DNA of 36,186 nt from Bacteroides sp. CAG:1076 (lineage in GTDB: Bacteria > Bacteroidota > Bacteroidia > Bacteroidales > Bacteroidaceae). The notes beneath the pieces were generated by a model that was given only the letters and a program-made list of their open reading frames with translations, was not told the DNA's origin and searched no databases. The translations under genes and the position numbers were made by a program. The stretch lies in NCBI GenBank assembly GCA_000436795.1, contig HF993230.1, forward strand, positions 1 to 36,186. Reading direction: 5' to 3'. Positions 7,676-15,756 of this stretch are shown one piece after another; positions within the stretch are counted from its first letter, which is position 1, and the number at the start of each line of letters is the position of its first letter.

Positions 7676-10600
7676 TTATTTATATTCGTCCCAGCTCTTG
7701 ATAGCTATATCGTCGATGGTCATAGTGCAGAATGCATGGATAAAGGCACTTGCCAGACGAGCATTGGTAATCAACGGAATGTTCAGGTCGATGGCTGCAC
7801 GACGAATCTTGTAACCATTGTCCAGTTCTCCGGCAGAAAGGTCACGCGGGATGTTTACTACCATGTCGATTTCTTTCTTGTGGAGCATTTCCAATGCCTG
7901 TGGATGTCCTTCTTCGCTCGGCCAGTATACACGGGTATTCTCGATGCCGTTCTCGGTCAGGAACTTCGATGTTCCGCCGGTTGCAAAGATGTTGTAGCCT
8001 TTTGCTTTCAGTTCCTGAGCAGCTTTCAGCATTTCTACCTTCTGTTTCGGAGTTCCGGTCGACATCAGGATATTCTTTTCCGGAATGCGGTAACCTACCG
8101 AAAGCATTGACTTCAATACGGCACACGAAGTATCTTCGCCGATACATCCTACCTCTCCGGTAGAAGCCATGTCGACTCCCAGTACAGGGTCGGCTTTCTG
8201 CAAGCGGTTGAACGAGAACTGACTTGCCTTGATTCCTACGTAATCGAGTTCGAACAGGTTCTTGTTCGGTTTTTCTACTGGCAGACCGAGCATAACCTTT
8301 GTTGCAAGTTCGATGAAGTTTATCTTCAGCACCTTGCTTACGAACGGGAATGAACGGCTGGCACGCAGGTTACATTCGATTACCTTGATGTCGTTTTCAC
8401 GGGCAAGGAACTGGATATTGAACGGACCGGAAATATTCAGTTCTTTGGCAATCTGACGAGAAATGCGCTTGATGCGGCGAACAGTTTCTACATACAGCTT
8501 CTGCGGCGGGAACTGAATGGTAGCATCTCCTGAGTGTACTCCGGCAAACTCGATGTGTTCGCTGATGGCGTATACCACGATTTCACCGTTCTGTGCTACG
8601 GCATCCATTTCTACTTCCTTGGCATGTTCGATGAACTGGCTTACTACAACCGGGTGTTTCTTCGATACATTGGCTGCCAGTTGCAGGAAGCGTTCCAGCT
8701 CTTCCTGGTTAGAACATACGTTCATGGCTGCTCCTGAAAGTACGTACGACGGACGAACCAGTACCGGGAATCCAACTTTCTTGATGAAGGCGTTGATATC
8801 TTCCATCGAAGTCAGTGCGCTCCATTCAGGCTGGTCTACGCCGATGCGGTCGAGCATAGCCGAGAACTTGTCGCGGTCTTCTGCGTTGTCGATGCTCTTT
8901 GCAGAGGTTCCCAAGATATTGATATGCTGTGCATCCAGACGGAGTGCCAGGTTGTTTGGAATCTGTCCACCAGTTGATACGATGACTCCGTGCGGATTTT
9001 CCAAGTCGAGGATATCCATCACACGTTCGAAAGTCAATTCGTCGAAGTACAGACGGTCGCACATATCGTAGTCGGTAGAAACTGTTTCCGGGTTATAGTT
9101 AATCATAACCGAACGGTATCCTTCCTTGCGGATGGTATTCAGTGCCTGAACGCCACACCAGTCAAATTCTACTGACGATCCGATACGGTAAGCACCCGAA
9201 CCCAGAACAACAATACTCTTGTGGTCGCCCAGATAATGTACGTCGTTTGCCACACCACTGTAAGTCAGATACAGATAGTTTGTCTGTGCAGGATATTCGG
9301 CAGCCAGCGTATCAATCTGCTTAACGACCGGCACGATACCTACACTCTTACGGTGGTTACGTATGTCGATGATGGCATCTTCCATTTCTCCTTCGTAACC
9401 GATGGCACGTGCTACCTGAAAATCGGAGAATCCCTGACGTTTTGCCTTGTACAGCAATTCGTTCGGAAGCTGTGCCAACAGTTTGTGGTTGTTGCCCCAT
9501 TCGTGAAGTTCCTTCGAAGTCTGCATGATGTTCATCAGCTTGTCGAGGAACCATTTGTCTATCTTTGTCAGTTCGTGAATCTGATCAACAGTATATCCGG
9601 CACGCATTGCCTTCGAGATGACGAAGATACGCTTGTCGGTCGGCTCACGCAAAGCCTTGTCGATGTCGGCAATCTGCAGTTCTTTGTTTTCTACAAATCC
9701 GTGCATTCCCTGACCGATCATACGAAGACCTTTCTGAATAGCTTCTTCGAATGTACGGCCGATAGCCATCACTTCACCTACAGACTTCATGCTTGAACCC
9801 AGTTCACGGTCTACTCCGTGGAATTTACCCAAGTCCCAGCGAGGAATCTTACATACTACATAGTCCAGTGCCGGCTCGAAGAACGCAGAAGTTGTTTTGG
9901 TAACCGAGTTCTTCAAATCGAACAAACCGTAACCCAGACCTAATTTAGCTGCTACGAAAGCCAGCGGATAACCGGTAGCTTTGGATGCCAAGGCAGAAGA
10001 ACGGCTCAAACGAGCGTTTACTTCGATGACACGATAGTCTTCCGATTCGGGGTCGAATGCATACTGTACGTTACATTCTCCAACGATACCGATATGACGG
10101 ATGATGCGGATAGCCAGTTCACGCAACTTGTGATACTCGCTGTTTGTCAGTGTCTGCGAAGGAGCTATTACGATAGACTCACCGGTATGGATACCCAGCG
10201 GGTCGAAGTTTTCCATGTTACATACCGTGATACAGTTATCGAAGCGGTCGCGTACAACCTCGTATTCCACTTCCTTCCAGCCTTTCAAGCTCTTTTCTAC
10301 CAAAACCTGCGGAGAGAAAGAGAATGCTTTTTCAGCCAGAACGTTCAGTTCTTCTTCGTTGTCGCAGAAACCAGAACCCAGACCTCCCAGTGCGTATGCT
10401 GCACGGATAATGACCGGATAACCCAGTTCCTTGGCAGCACGGCGGGCATCTTCGATGTTTTCTACCGCTTCACTCTTGATCGTCTTTACATTAATCTCAT
10501 CCAGTTTCTGAACGAACAGCTCACGGTCTTCGGTATCCATGATAGCCTGTACCGGAGTACCGAGTACACGTGCATCGTATTTTTCGAATATTCCTGCCTT

Positions 10601-10903
10601 GTAAAGAGCTACACCGCAGTTCAATGCAGTCTGACCACCGAACGACAGTAATACGCCATCGGGACGTTCCTTAGCTATCACCTTTTCTACGAAGTAAGGA
10701 GTTACAGGCAAGAAATAAATTTTGTCTGCCACGCCTTCCGAAGTCTGTACGGTAGCAATGTTCGGGTTAATCAGAATTGTTTCAATACCTTCTTCCTTCA
10801 ATGCCTTGAGTGCCTGCGAACCTGAGTAGTCGAACTCACCGGCTTCACCGATCTTCAAAGCTCCGGAACCTAACAATAATACTTTCTTTATATTTTCTTT
10901 CAT
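7676..10903 (-). CDS. carB: Carbamoyl-phosphate synthase, large subunit
   Basis: CarB makes carbamoyl phosphate from bicarbonate, ATP and ammonia supplied by CarA, for pyrimidine and arginine synthesis. The 1075 residues match the usual length. There are two homologous ATP-grasp halves, marked by EVNARLSRSSALASKATGYP in the first and IECNLRASRSFPFVSKVL in the second. A C-terminal MGS-like allosteric domain begins near residue 944 (AKGYNIFATGGTSKFL). The gene begins 21 bp after the carA stop and is the last gene of the purF-carA-carB operon; two tandem hairpins follow. The ATG start has the usual N-terminus (KKVLLLGSGALKIGEAGEFDYSG, split here only by position). Nothing essential appears to be missing. 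Confidence 0.98.
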   Translation of the reverse strand: MKENIKKVLLLGSGALKIGEAGEFDYSGSQALKALKEEGIETILINPNIATVQTSEGVADKIYFLPVTPYFVEKVIAKERPDGVLLSFGGQTALNCGVALYKAGIFEKYDARVLGTPVQAIMDTEDRELFVQKLDEINVKTIKSEAVENIEDARRAAKELGYPVIIRAAYALGGLGSGFCDNEEELNVLAEKAFSFSPQVLVEKSLKGWKEVEYEVVRDRFDNCITVCNMENFDPLGIHTGESIVIAPSQTLTNSEYHKLRELAIRIIRHIGIVGECNVQYAFDPESEDYRVIEVNARLSRSSALASKATGYPLAFVAAKLGLGYGLFDLKNSVTKTTSAFFEPALDYVVCKIPRWDLGKFHGVDRELGSSMKSVGEVMAIGRTFEEAIQKGLRMIGQGMHGFVENKELQIADIDKALREPTDKRIFVISKAMRAGYTVDQIHELTKIDKWFLDKLMNIMQTSKELHEWGNNHKLLAQLPNELLYKAKRQGFSDFQVARAIGYEGEMEDAIIDIRNHRKSVGIVPVVKQIDTLAAEYPAQTNYLYLTYSGVANDVHYLGDHKSIVVLGSGAYRIGSSVEFDWCGVQALNTIRKEGYRSVMINYNPETVSTDYDMCDRLYFDELTFERVMDILDLENPHGVIVSTGGQIPNNLALRLDAQHINILGTSAKSIDNAEDRDKFSAMLDRIGVDQPEWSALTSMEDINAFIKKVGFPVLVRPSYVLSGAAMNVCSNQEELERFLQLAANVSKKHPVVVSQFIEHAKEVEMDAVAQNGEIVVYAISEHIEFAGVHSGDATIQFPPQKLYVETVRRIKRISRQIAKELNISGPFNIQFLARENDIKVIECNLRASRSFPFVSKVLKINFIELATKVMLGLPVEKPNKNLFELDYVGIKASQFSFNRLQKADPVLGVDMASTGEVGCIGEDTSCAVLKSMLSVGYRIPEKNILMSTGTPKQKVEMLKAAQELKAKGYNIFATGGTSKFLTENGIENTRVYWPSEEGHPQALEMLHKKEIDMVVNIPRDLSAGELDNGYKIRRAAIDLNIPLITNARLASAFIHAFCTMTIDDIAIKSWDEYK

Positions 10904-10924
10904 TGTTTTCTTTGTTTTAATGGA

Positions 10925-12001
10925 TTACAGCAACTTTACAAACTCGTCGAACAGGAATTCTGTATCGGTAGGACCGCTGGCAGCTTCGGGGTGGAACTGT
11001 GCCGAGAACCAAGGATTCTTCTTATGGCGGATTCCTTCGTTCGAACCGTCATTCATGTTGATGAACAAAGGTTCCCAGTCGGCTCCCAATGTATTATTGT
11101 CTACGGCATAACCATGATTCTGCGAAGTAATGAAACATTTGTCTGTTCCTACCATACGAACCGGCTGGTTATGACTGCGGTGACCGTATTTCAGTTTGTA
11201 AATTTTTGCTCCTCCTGCCTTCGAAAGCAACTGGTTACCCATACAGATTCCGAAGATAGGCAACTTTTCGTTCTGCATAGCCTTGCGAATATTCTGCACA
11301 GCAGCATCGCAAGTATCAGGGTCGCCCGGACCATTCGAAATGAATAATCCATCGAATTCCAGCGAATTGAAGTCATAGTTCCAAGGTACACGGATAATTT
11401 CCACGTCACGTTTCAGCAGACAGCGGATGATATTCGATTTCACACCACAGTCCACAAGTACTACCTTTTTCTTGCCTGCACCTTCGTTATAACGGATAAC
11501 TTCCTTGCATGAAACCTTGTCTACATAGTTCACACCAGCATAAGTTGCTTCGGGAATGTTGTCAGGTTCGTCATCGAAAACGATCTTTCCCATCATTACA
11601 CCGTGCTCACGCAGTACTTTGGTCAGCTCACGTGTATCGATGCCTGTAATGCCCGGTATGTGTTCACGCTTCAGCCAGTCGCCCAAGCTCTCCACAGCAT
11701 TCCAGTGAGAATATTTCTCGCTGTAGTCGCTCACAATAATCGCTTCGGCATGAATCTTCTCACTTTCCATAAAAGTAGGCAGCCCGTTGGCTTCGATTGT
11801 AAAAGGAGGTACACCATAGTTGCCCACCAGCGGATATGTCAGCGTCATCAACTGGCCAGCATACGAAGGATCGGTCAAGCTTTCTGGATAACCGGTCATT
11901 GCGGTGTTGAACACAACTTCACCGGCTACCGGCTTCTCATAACCGAACGACTTGCCATGAAAGCGGCTCCCGTCGTCGAGGATTAATGTAACATTTCTCA
12001 T
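10925..12001 (-). CDS. carA: Carbamoyl-phosphate synthase, small (glutaminase) subunit
   Basis: CarA hydrolyses glutamine and channels the ammonia to CarB. The 358 residues are near the normal length. The N-terminal CPSase small-chain domain (residues 1-150) carries the typical FNTAMTGYPESLTDPSYAGQ. The C-terminal class I glutamine amidotransferase domain has the nucleophile C253 in GICMGNQ and the partners H337 and E339 in AQFHPEA. The usual elbow is GICLGHQ, so the His after the Gly is Asn here; I believe this is tolerated in the group but could not check. It lies 80 bp downstream of purF, with no terminator between them, and 21 bp upstream of carB. Confidence 0.97.
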   Translation of the reverse strand: MRNVTLILDDGSRFHGKSFGYEKPVAGEVVFNTAMTGYPESLTDPSYAGQLMTLTYPLVGNYGVPPFTIEANGLPTFMESEKIHAEAIIVSDYSEKYSHWNAVESLGDWLKREHIPGITGIDTRELTKVLREHGVMMGKIVFDDEPDNIPEATYAGVNYVDKVSCKEVIRYNEGAGKKKVVLVDCGVKSNIIRCLLKRDVEIIRVPWNYDFNSLEFDGLFISNGPGDPDTCDAAVQNIRKAMQNEKLPIFGICMGNQLLSKAGGAKIYKLKYGHRSHNQPVRMVGTDKCFITSQNHGYAVDNNTLGADWEPLFINMNDGSNEGIRHKKNPWFSAQFHPEAASGPTDTEFLFDEFVKLL

Positions 12002-12081
12002 TTTCTATCTGTATCGTTTTCTTTAATATTGTTTTTCTTTCGTTCCAAAATTCTTCAGAAGGCAGACGTGTTCCTCACACA

Positions 12082-13965
12082 TCAAAACTGATATATTTCT
12101 TCTACGTAATTGATGAATGCCTGATTCACCAGTTTTACACCACCCGGCGTAGGATAGTTGCCACTAAAGTACCAGTCTCCCTGATGTGCCGGACAAGCTT
12201 CATGCAATCCTTCCAGCGTCTGATATACAATTTCCACCTTTGCCTGAGTACCAGTCGGAGTAAGCAGCTCTACCATCTTGGCAGAAATTTCTTCGTCAGT
12301 AAAAGGAGCATAGATTTCTTTCACGTAGTTTACCATTTCTTCTTTGGGCAGTCCGACCTGAGCTTTCGACTTGCGATATGCTTCTTCTATTACATTTTGC
12401 ATACCTCTTTCCTCAAGCAAGGCAATAGCTGCCTTAAAGGCAATGAACTGTTCCATACTTGCCATATCGATACCATAATAATCAGGATAACGCACCTGCG
12501 GCGAAGAAGATACAATGACAATCTTCTTTGGATGCAGACGGTCGAGTATGCTGATGATACTCTGCTTCAGCGTAGTGCCTCGTACAATACTATCATCTAT
12601 AATAACCAGATTATCTTCGTAAGGTATCAGGCTTCCGTAAGTTATATCATATACATGGGCAGCAAGGTCGTTACGTGTGTTACCTTCTGCAATGAAGGTA
12701 CGCAACTTAATATCCTTGATAGCTACTTTCTCACTACGAATACGCTGCGACAAGATTTGCTCCAGCTCTGTATGACTGGGCTTATGTCCTAAAGCTTCGA
12801 TACGCTGAACTTTCAGCTCGTTCAGGTAGTTGTCGAATCCTTCCAACATACCGTAAAAAGCGACTTCTGCCGTATTTGGTATAAATGAGAATACAGTATG
12901 TACCACATCATTATCGATTGCTTTCAAAATAGGATTAACCAACTTTTTACCCAGCAGCTTACGTTCACGGTAAATATCCATATCACTACCGCGGCTGAAG
13001 TAAATACGTTCGAATGAACAAGCTTTCTTTTCTTTCGGTTCATTGATTTGAGCCAGACGCATTTCGCCTTTTTTGTTAACCAAAATAGCTTGTCCCGGAA
13101 GCAACTCATTGATACTATCGGCAGGAACATTCAGTGCTGTTTGTATAACCGGACGCTCGGATGCCAATACCATAATTTCGTCATCCATATACCAGAATCC
13201 CGGACGGATACCCCAAGGATCGCGTACGGCAAAACTTTCGCCACTACCAGTCAGTCCGCAGATAACATAACCTCCGTCCCATTTCGGGCTGGATGTTTTC
13301 AACACGTTAGTCAAATCAATGCGGTCTTCGATAGCATGTGTAATATCCATGCCCTCCAATCCTTCAGCCTTACATTCATTGTAAAGGCGTTCCACTTCAC
13401 GGTCCAGGCGATGTCCTACCTGTTCCAGCATGATATACGTATCAGCATATTTACGTGGATGCTGTCCGAATGCCGTAATATCAGCAAAGATTTCGTCTAC
13501 ATTCGTCAAGTTAAAGTTTCCGCACAAAGCCAGATTTTTAGCACGCCAGTTATTGCGGCGCAAGAAAGGGTGCACATACGAAATACCACTCTTGCCCGTT
13601 GTAGAATAACGCAAATGTCCCATGTACAGTTCTCCGGCAAAAGGCAAGCATTTTTTCGCATATTCAGCATCATGAAGCTGCTCGGGAGTAAGGTCTTTAA
13701 AATAGCTGTGTACTGTGCCGAATATCTCGGTTATAGCTCCGGCTCCCAGTCCTCTCTCTCGAAACATATATTCTTCTCCGGGATCTGCCTGAAGCTTGAC
13801 ACACGCCAGACCCGCGGCTTCCTGACCACGGTTATGCTGTTTTTCCATCAGCAAATACAGCTTGTTAAGCCCGTACATCCACGTACCATACTTTTCCTGA
13901 TAATATTCAAGTGGTTTCAGCAAGCGAATCATCGCTACTCCACATTCATGCTTTAGCGGTTCCAT
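12082..13965 (-). CDS. purF: Long PurF-like amidophosphoribosyltransferase
   Basis: Enzymes of this family transfer ammonia from glutamine to PRPP, the first step of purine synthesis. The N-terminal Ntn glutaminase domain has the nucleophile C8 (HECGVAMI), so a seven-residue propeptide would have to be removed. Family motifs include QHNRGQEAAG (43-52), MGHLRYSTTG and CGNFNLTN. The PRPP-binding loop VIIDDSIVRGTT is intact at 454-465. At 627 residues it is well over 100 longer than classical PurF (about 470-510); the extra sequence lies between residues about 340 and 445 and in the C-terminal tail. A separate short PurF may exist elsewhere in the genome, so the exact role is less sure than the family. 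It leads an operon with carA and carB and follows a leader with its own hairpin. Confidence 0.9.
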   Translation of the reverse strand: MEPLKHECGVAMIRLLKPLEYYQEKYGTWMYGLNKLYLLMEKQHNRGQEAAGLACVKLQADPGEEYMFRERGLGAGAITEIFGTVHSYFKDLTPEQLHDAEYAKKCLPFAGELYMGHLRYSTTGKSGISYVHPFLRRNNWRAKNLALCGNFNLTNVDEIFADITAFGQHPRKYADTYIMLEQVGHRLDREVERLYNECKAEGLEGMDITHAIEDRIDLTNVLKTSSPKWDGGYVICGLTGSGESFAVRDPWGIRPGFWYMDDEIMVLASERPVIQTALNVPADSINELLPGQAILVNKKGEMRLAQINEPKEKKACSFERIYFSRGSDMDIYRERKLLGKKLVNPILKAIDNDVVHTVFSFIPNTAEVAFYGMLEGFDNYLNELKVQRIEALGHKPSHTELEQILSQRIRSEKVAIKDIKLRTFIAEGNTRNDLAAHVYDITYGSLIPYEDNLVIIDDSIVRGTTLKQSIISILDRLHPKKIVIVSSSPQVRYPDYYGIDMASMEQFIAFKAAIALLEERGMQNVIEEAYRKSKAQVGLPKEEMVNYVKEIYAPFTDEEISAKMVELLTPTGTQAKVEIVYQTLEGLHEACPAHQGDWYFSGNYPTPGGVKLVNQAFINYVEEIYQF

Positions 13966-14003
13966 ATTATTTCGTATCGTTTAGTTGGCTACTCCATATA
14001 TAC

Positions 14004-14047
14004 AAAAATACCTGGACCTACTGAAAAGAGTAATTCCAGGTATTTTT
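14004..14047 (-). terminator. Strong hairpin in the purF leader (attenuator candidate)
   Basis: A perfect 13-bp stem (14004-14016 with 14035-14047) with an 18-nt loop ends in five T residues on the minus strand. It lies upstream of, not downstream from, the gene it could control. Confidence 0.75.
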
Positions 14048-14278
14048 ATTATTCTTACATTCGACTAAATTCTTATAAAAGAAACAACAAGAATGAGCAG
14101 TGCCCAAAAACACAGCATCCAGAAAAAAGAAAAACTTCGAGGAAAACAAAATTCCGAAAAGACCTCTGTTTTCCAACTCTCCATGAGGCAAACTCTGCCA
14201 TCTCGAATCCGGAGCATACCCTTTTTTCTTTATCTGTTTTACCAAATCACACATTAGAGCACATTACAATTCGGGATG

Positions 14279-14286
14279 CAAAGATA
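14279..14286 (-). promoter_or_regulatory. Promoter of the purF-carA-carB leader (-7 box)
   Basis: The minus strand reads TATCTTTG, an exact TAnnTTTG match, giving a start near 14272-14275. It is about 315 bp upstream of the purF ATG. No clear TTTG at -33. Confidence 0.6.
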
Positions 14287-14358
14287 AAGATTTATTAGCA
14301 TATTTCGAACATGTTTCAATAAAATAATCTCTAACTTTTTAAGAAGCCGGACAAAAAC

Positions 14359-15744
14359 CTATTCTTTCCAGCCTCCTCCCAGCGCTTTATAAAGATTTAC
14401 CATACTAATCTGCTTGTCGCGCACCGCATTGCTCAAACCGATCTGAGCATCCAGATAACCACGTTGCGCATCCAGCAAATCCATATAACCTATAACTCCA
14501 TTCAAGTATTGCAACTGTGCCAAGTCGAGCGTGCTCTTGGAAGCCTGTTCCAGTCGCAGACGGGTTTCATAGATTTCCTTTACCTTATTAAATTCAGCAA
14601 TGGCATTATATGCATCCTTAAAGGCATTCAGTACTGCTTTTTCGTAAGCGTAGGCTGCCTGCTCGCACGCTGCTTTCTTAGCTTTCAGCATAGCCCGGTT
14701 CTTTCCCATAGCAAAAATAGGCTGCAACAGATTAGCTGCAAAAAGCTGATGGGGAGATTTAAGCAGTTCGCTTAAGAGGTCACTTTCCGCTCCATAGCTG
14801 GCAGTCAAAGTAAGGCGGGGAAACAGATTGGTATACGCCACCCCTACCGCTGCATTAGCTGCAATAAGTGCCTGCTCTGCCTGACGAATATCCGGACGAC
14901 GTTCCAGCAAGGCAGAGGGTAATCCTACAGGTAAGCCCGCAGAAAACATTACATCTTCCGGCAGTACCGAACGTTTGATATGATGCGGATATTCCCCGCT
15001 CAGAAAAGCAATGTCATTTTCTTTCAAGGCAATCTTACGTTCCAAATCGGGAACCAATGTAGCTGTTCGGGCCAACTCTACCTGTGCCTGACGAAAAGCC
15101 GTTTCCGAAGTTAATCCACCTTCGTAACGAACTCGTGCAAGATGCAGGCTTTCCCGACGCGCATCGACTGTCTTTTGTACGATAGCCAACTCGTTATCCA
15201 GTGCCACAAGTTCAAAATAAGCCTGTGCAACCTGCGCAACAAGACTCATGCGAAGCGCCCGCTGGTTTTCGATAGACCCCATAAATTCAGCAAGACTCTT
15301 ATCGCGTGCCCACCGAAGATTTCCCCAAAGGTCGAGTTCCCAAGAGATTCCTCCTTTTATATCGAACTCATCATCTTGTTTAAGATTGTTCCCTCCATAA
15401 TTTTCTCTTTCGCGTTCGGCATAAACTTTCAGGTTGACCGATGGAAACATGTTTGCATAATCGATGCGTTTCATTGCGGCCAACTCCTTGACACGTGCTG
15501 CAGCTATCAGCATATCCTTATTATAAGCCAAAGTTTTCCGTATCAGCCCCTGCAGAGTTGTATCAGTATAAAGCTGTTCCCACGGGTAGTCGCCGAGAGA
15601 AACTGTGTCCACGCTCATACTGTCGAGCGTATCGGGCAGGTCCAGTTTCGGACGGGTATAATGTTTGCCCAGCTGGCAGCTTCCCAACAGAAGCACAGCC
15701 GCCAGCATCAATAAAAAGCGATAAGTATATTTAGTTCGTTTCAT
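14359..15744 (-). CDS. Outer-membrane efflux lipoprotein (TolC/OprM/NodT family)
   Basis: This is the outer-membrane channel of the tripartite RND efflux system encoded just upstream. The 461-residue protein starts with a lipoprotein signal peptide ending in the lipobox LLGSC, so C23 would be lipidated. Two outer-membrane efflux repeats follow; the duplicated helical hairpins are marked by ALRMSLVAQVAQAYFELVALDNELAI in the first half (given as a motif region near residues 160-185) and by GYMDLLDAQRGYLDAQIGLSNA near the C-terminus. ERRPDIRQAEQ and AYTNLFPRLTLTASYG are typical of the NodT branch. It begins 12 bp after the pump gene. No clear terminator is seen in the 60 bp after its stop. Confidence 0.94.
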   Translation of the reverse strand: MKRTKYTYRFLLMLAAVLLLGSCQLGKHYTRPKLDLPDTLDSMSVDTVSLGDYPWEQLYTDTTLQGLIRKTLAYNKDMLIAAARVKELAAMKRIDYANMFPSVNLKVYAERERENYGGNNLKQDDEFDIKGGISWELDLWGNLRWARDKSLAEFMGSIENQRALRMSLVAQVAQAYFELVALDNELAIVQKTVDARRESLHLARVRYEGGLTSETAFRQAQVELARTATLVPDLERKIALKENDIAFLSGEYPHHIKRSVLPEDVMFSAGLPVGLPSALLERRPDIRQAEQALIAANAAVGVAYTNLFPRLTLTASYGAESDLLSELLKSPHQLFAANLLQPIFAMGKNRAMLKAKKAACEQAAYAYEKAVLNAFKDAYNAIAEFNKVKEIYETRLRLEQASKSTLDLAQLQYLNGVIGYMDLLDAQRGYLDAQIGLSNAVRDKQISMVNLYKALGGGWKE

Positions 15745-15756
15745 ACGTTTCAGGTT

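Larger units (their letters stand above)
13966..14290 (-). ncRNA. Transcribed leader or small RNA upstream of purF
   Basis: On the minus strand a promoter box (14279-14286) is followed by about 225 nt without a convincing gene and then a terminator-like hairpin (14004-14047), 38 bp before purF. No other TAnnTTTG box lies between the hairpin and purF, so purF-carAB expression may depend on read-through. Within the RNA, TTCGAG (complement of 14201-14206) can pair with CTCGAA (complement of 14135-14140). This encloses two smaller hairpins, one with a GGCA/TGCC stem and one with GAAAACA paired to TGTTTTC. This suggests an attenuating leader or an independent small RNA. I could not match it to a known riboswitch class, and its ligand, if any, is unknown. 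Confidence 0.45.

Noticed and set aside
13048..13956. 302-codon open frame antisense to purF
   Set aside because: Lies wholly inside a conserved gene in the opposite strand; composition is that of a codon-bias shadow.
14018..14254. 78-codon open frame on the minus strand in the purF leader
   Set aside because: Phenylalanine runs, no family features, ends inside the hairpin; the region is better explained as an RNA leader.
14004..14286. 6S RNA or tmRNA upstream of purF
   Set aside because: No long closing stem between the ends as in 6S RNA, and no tRNA-like end as in tmRNA.
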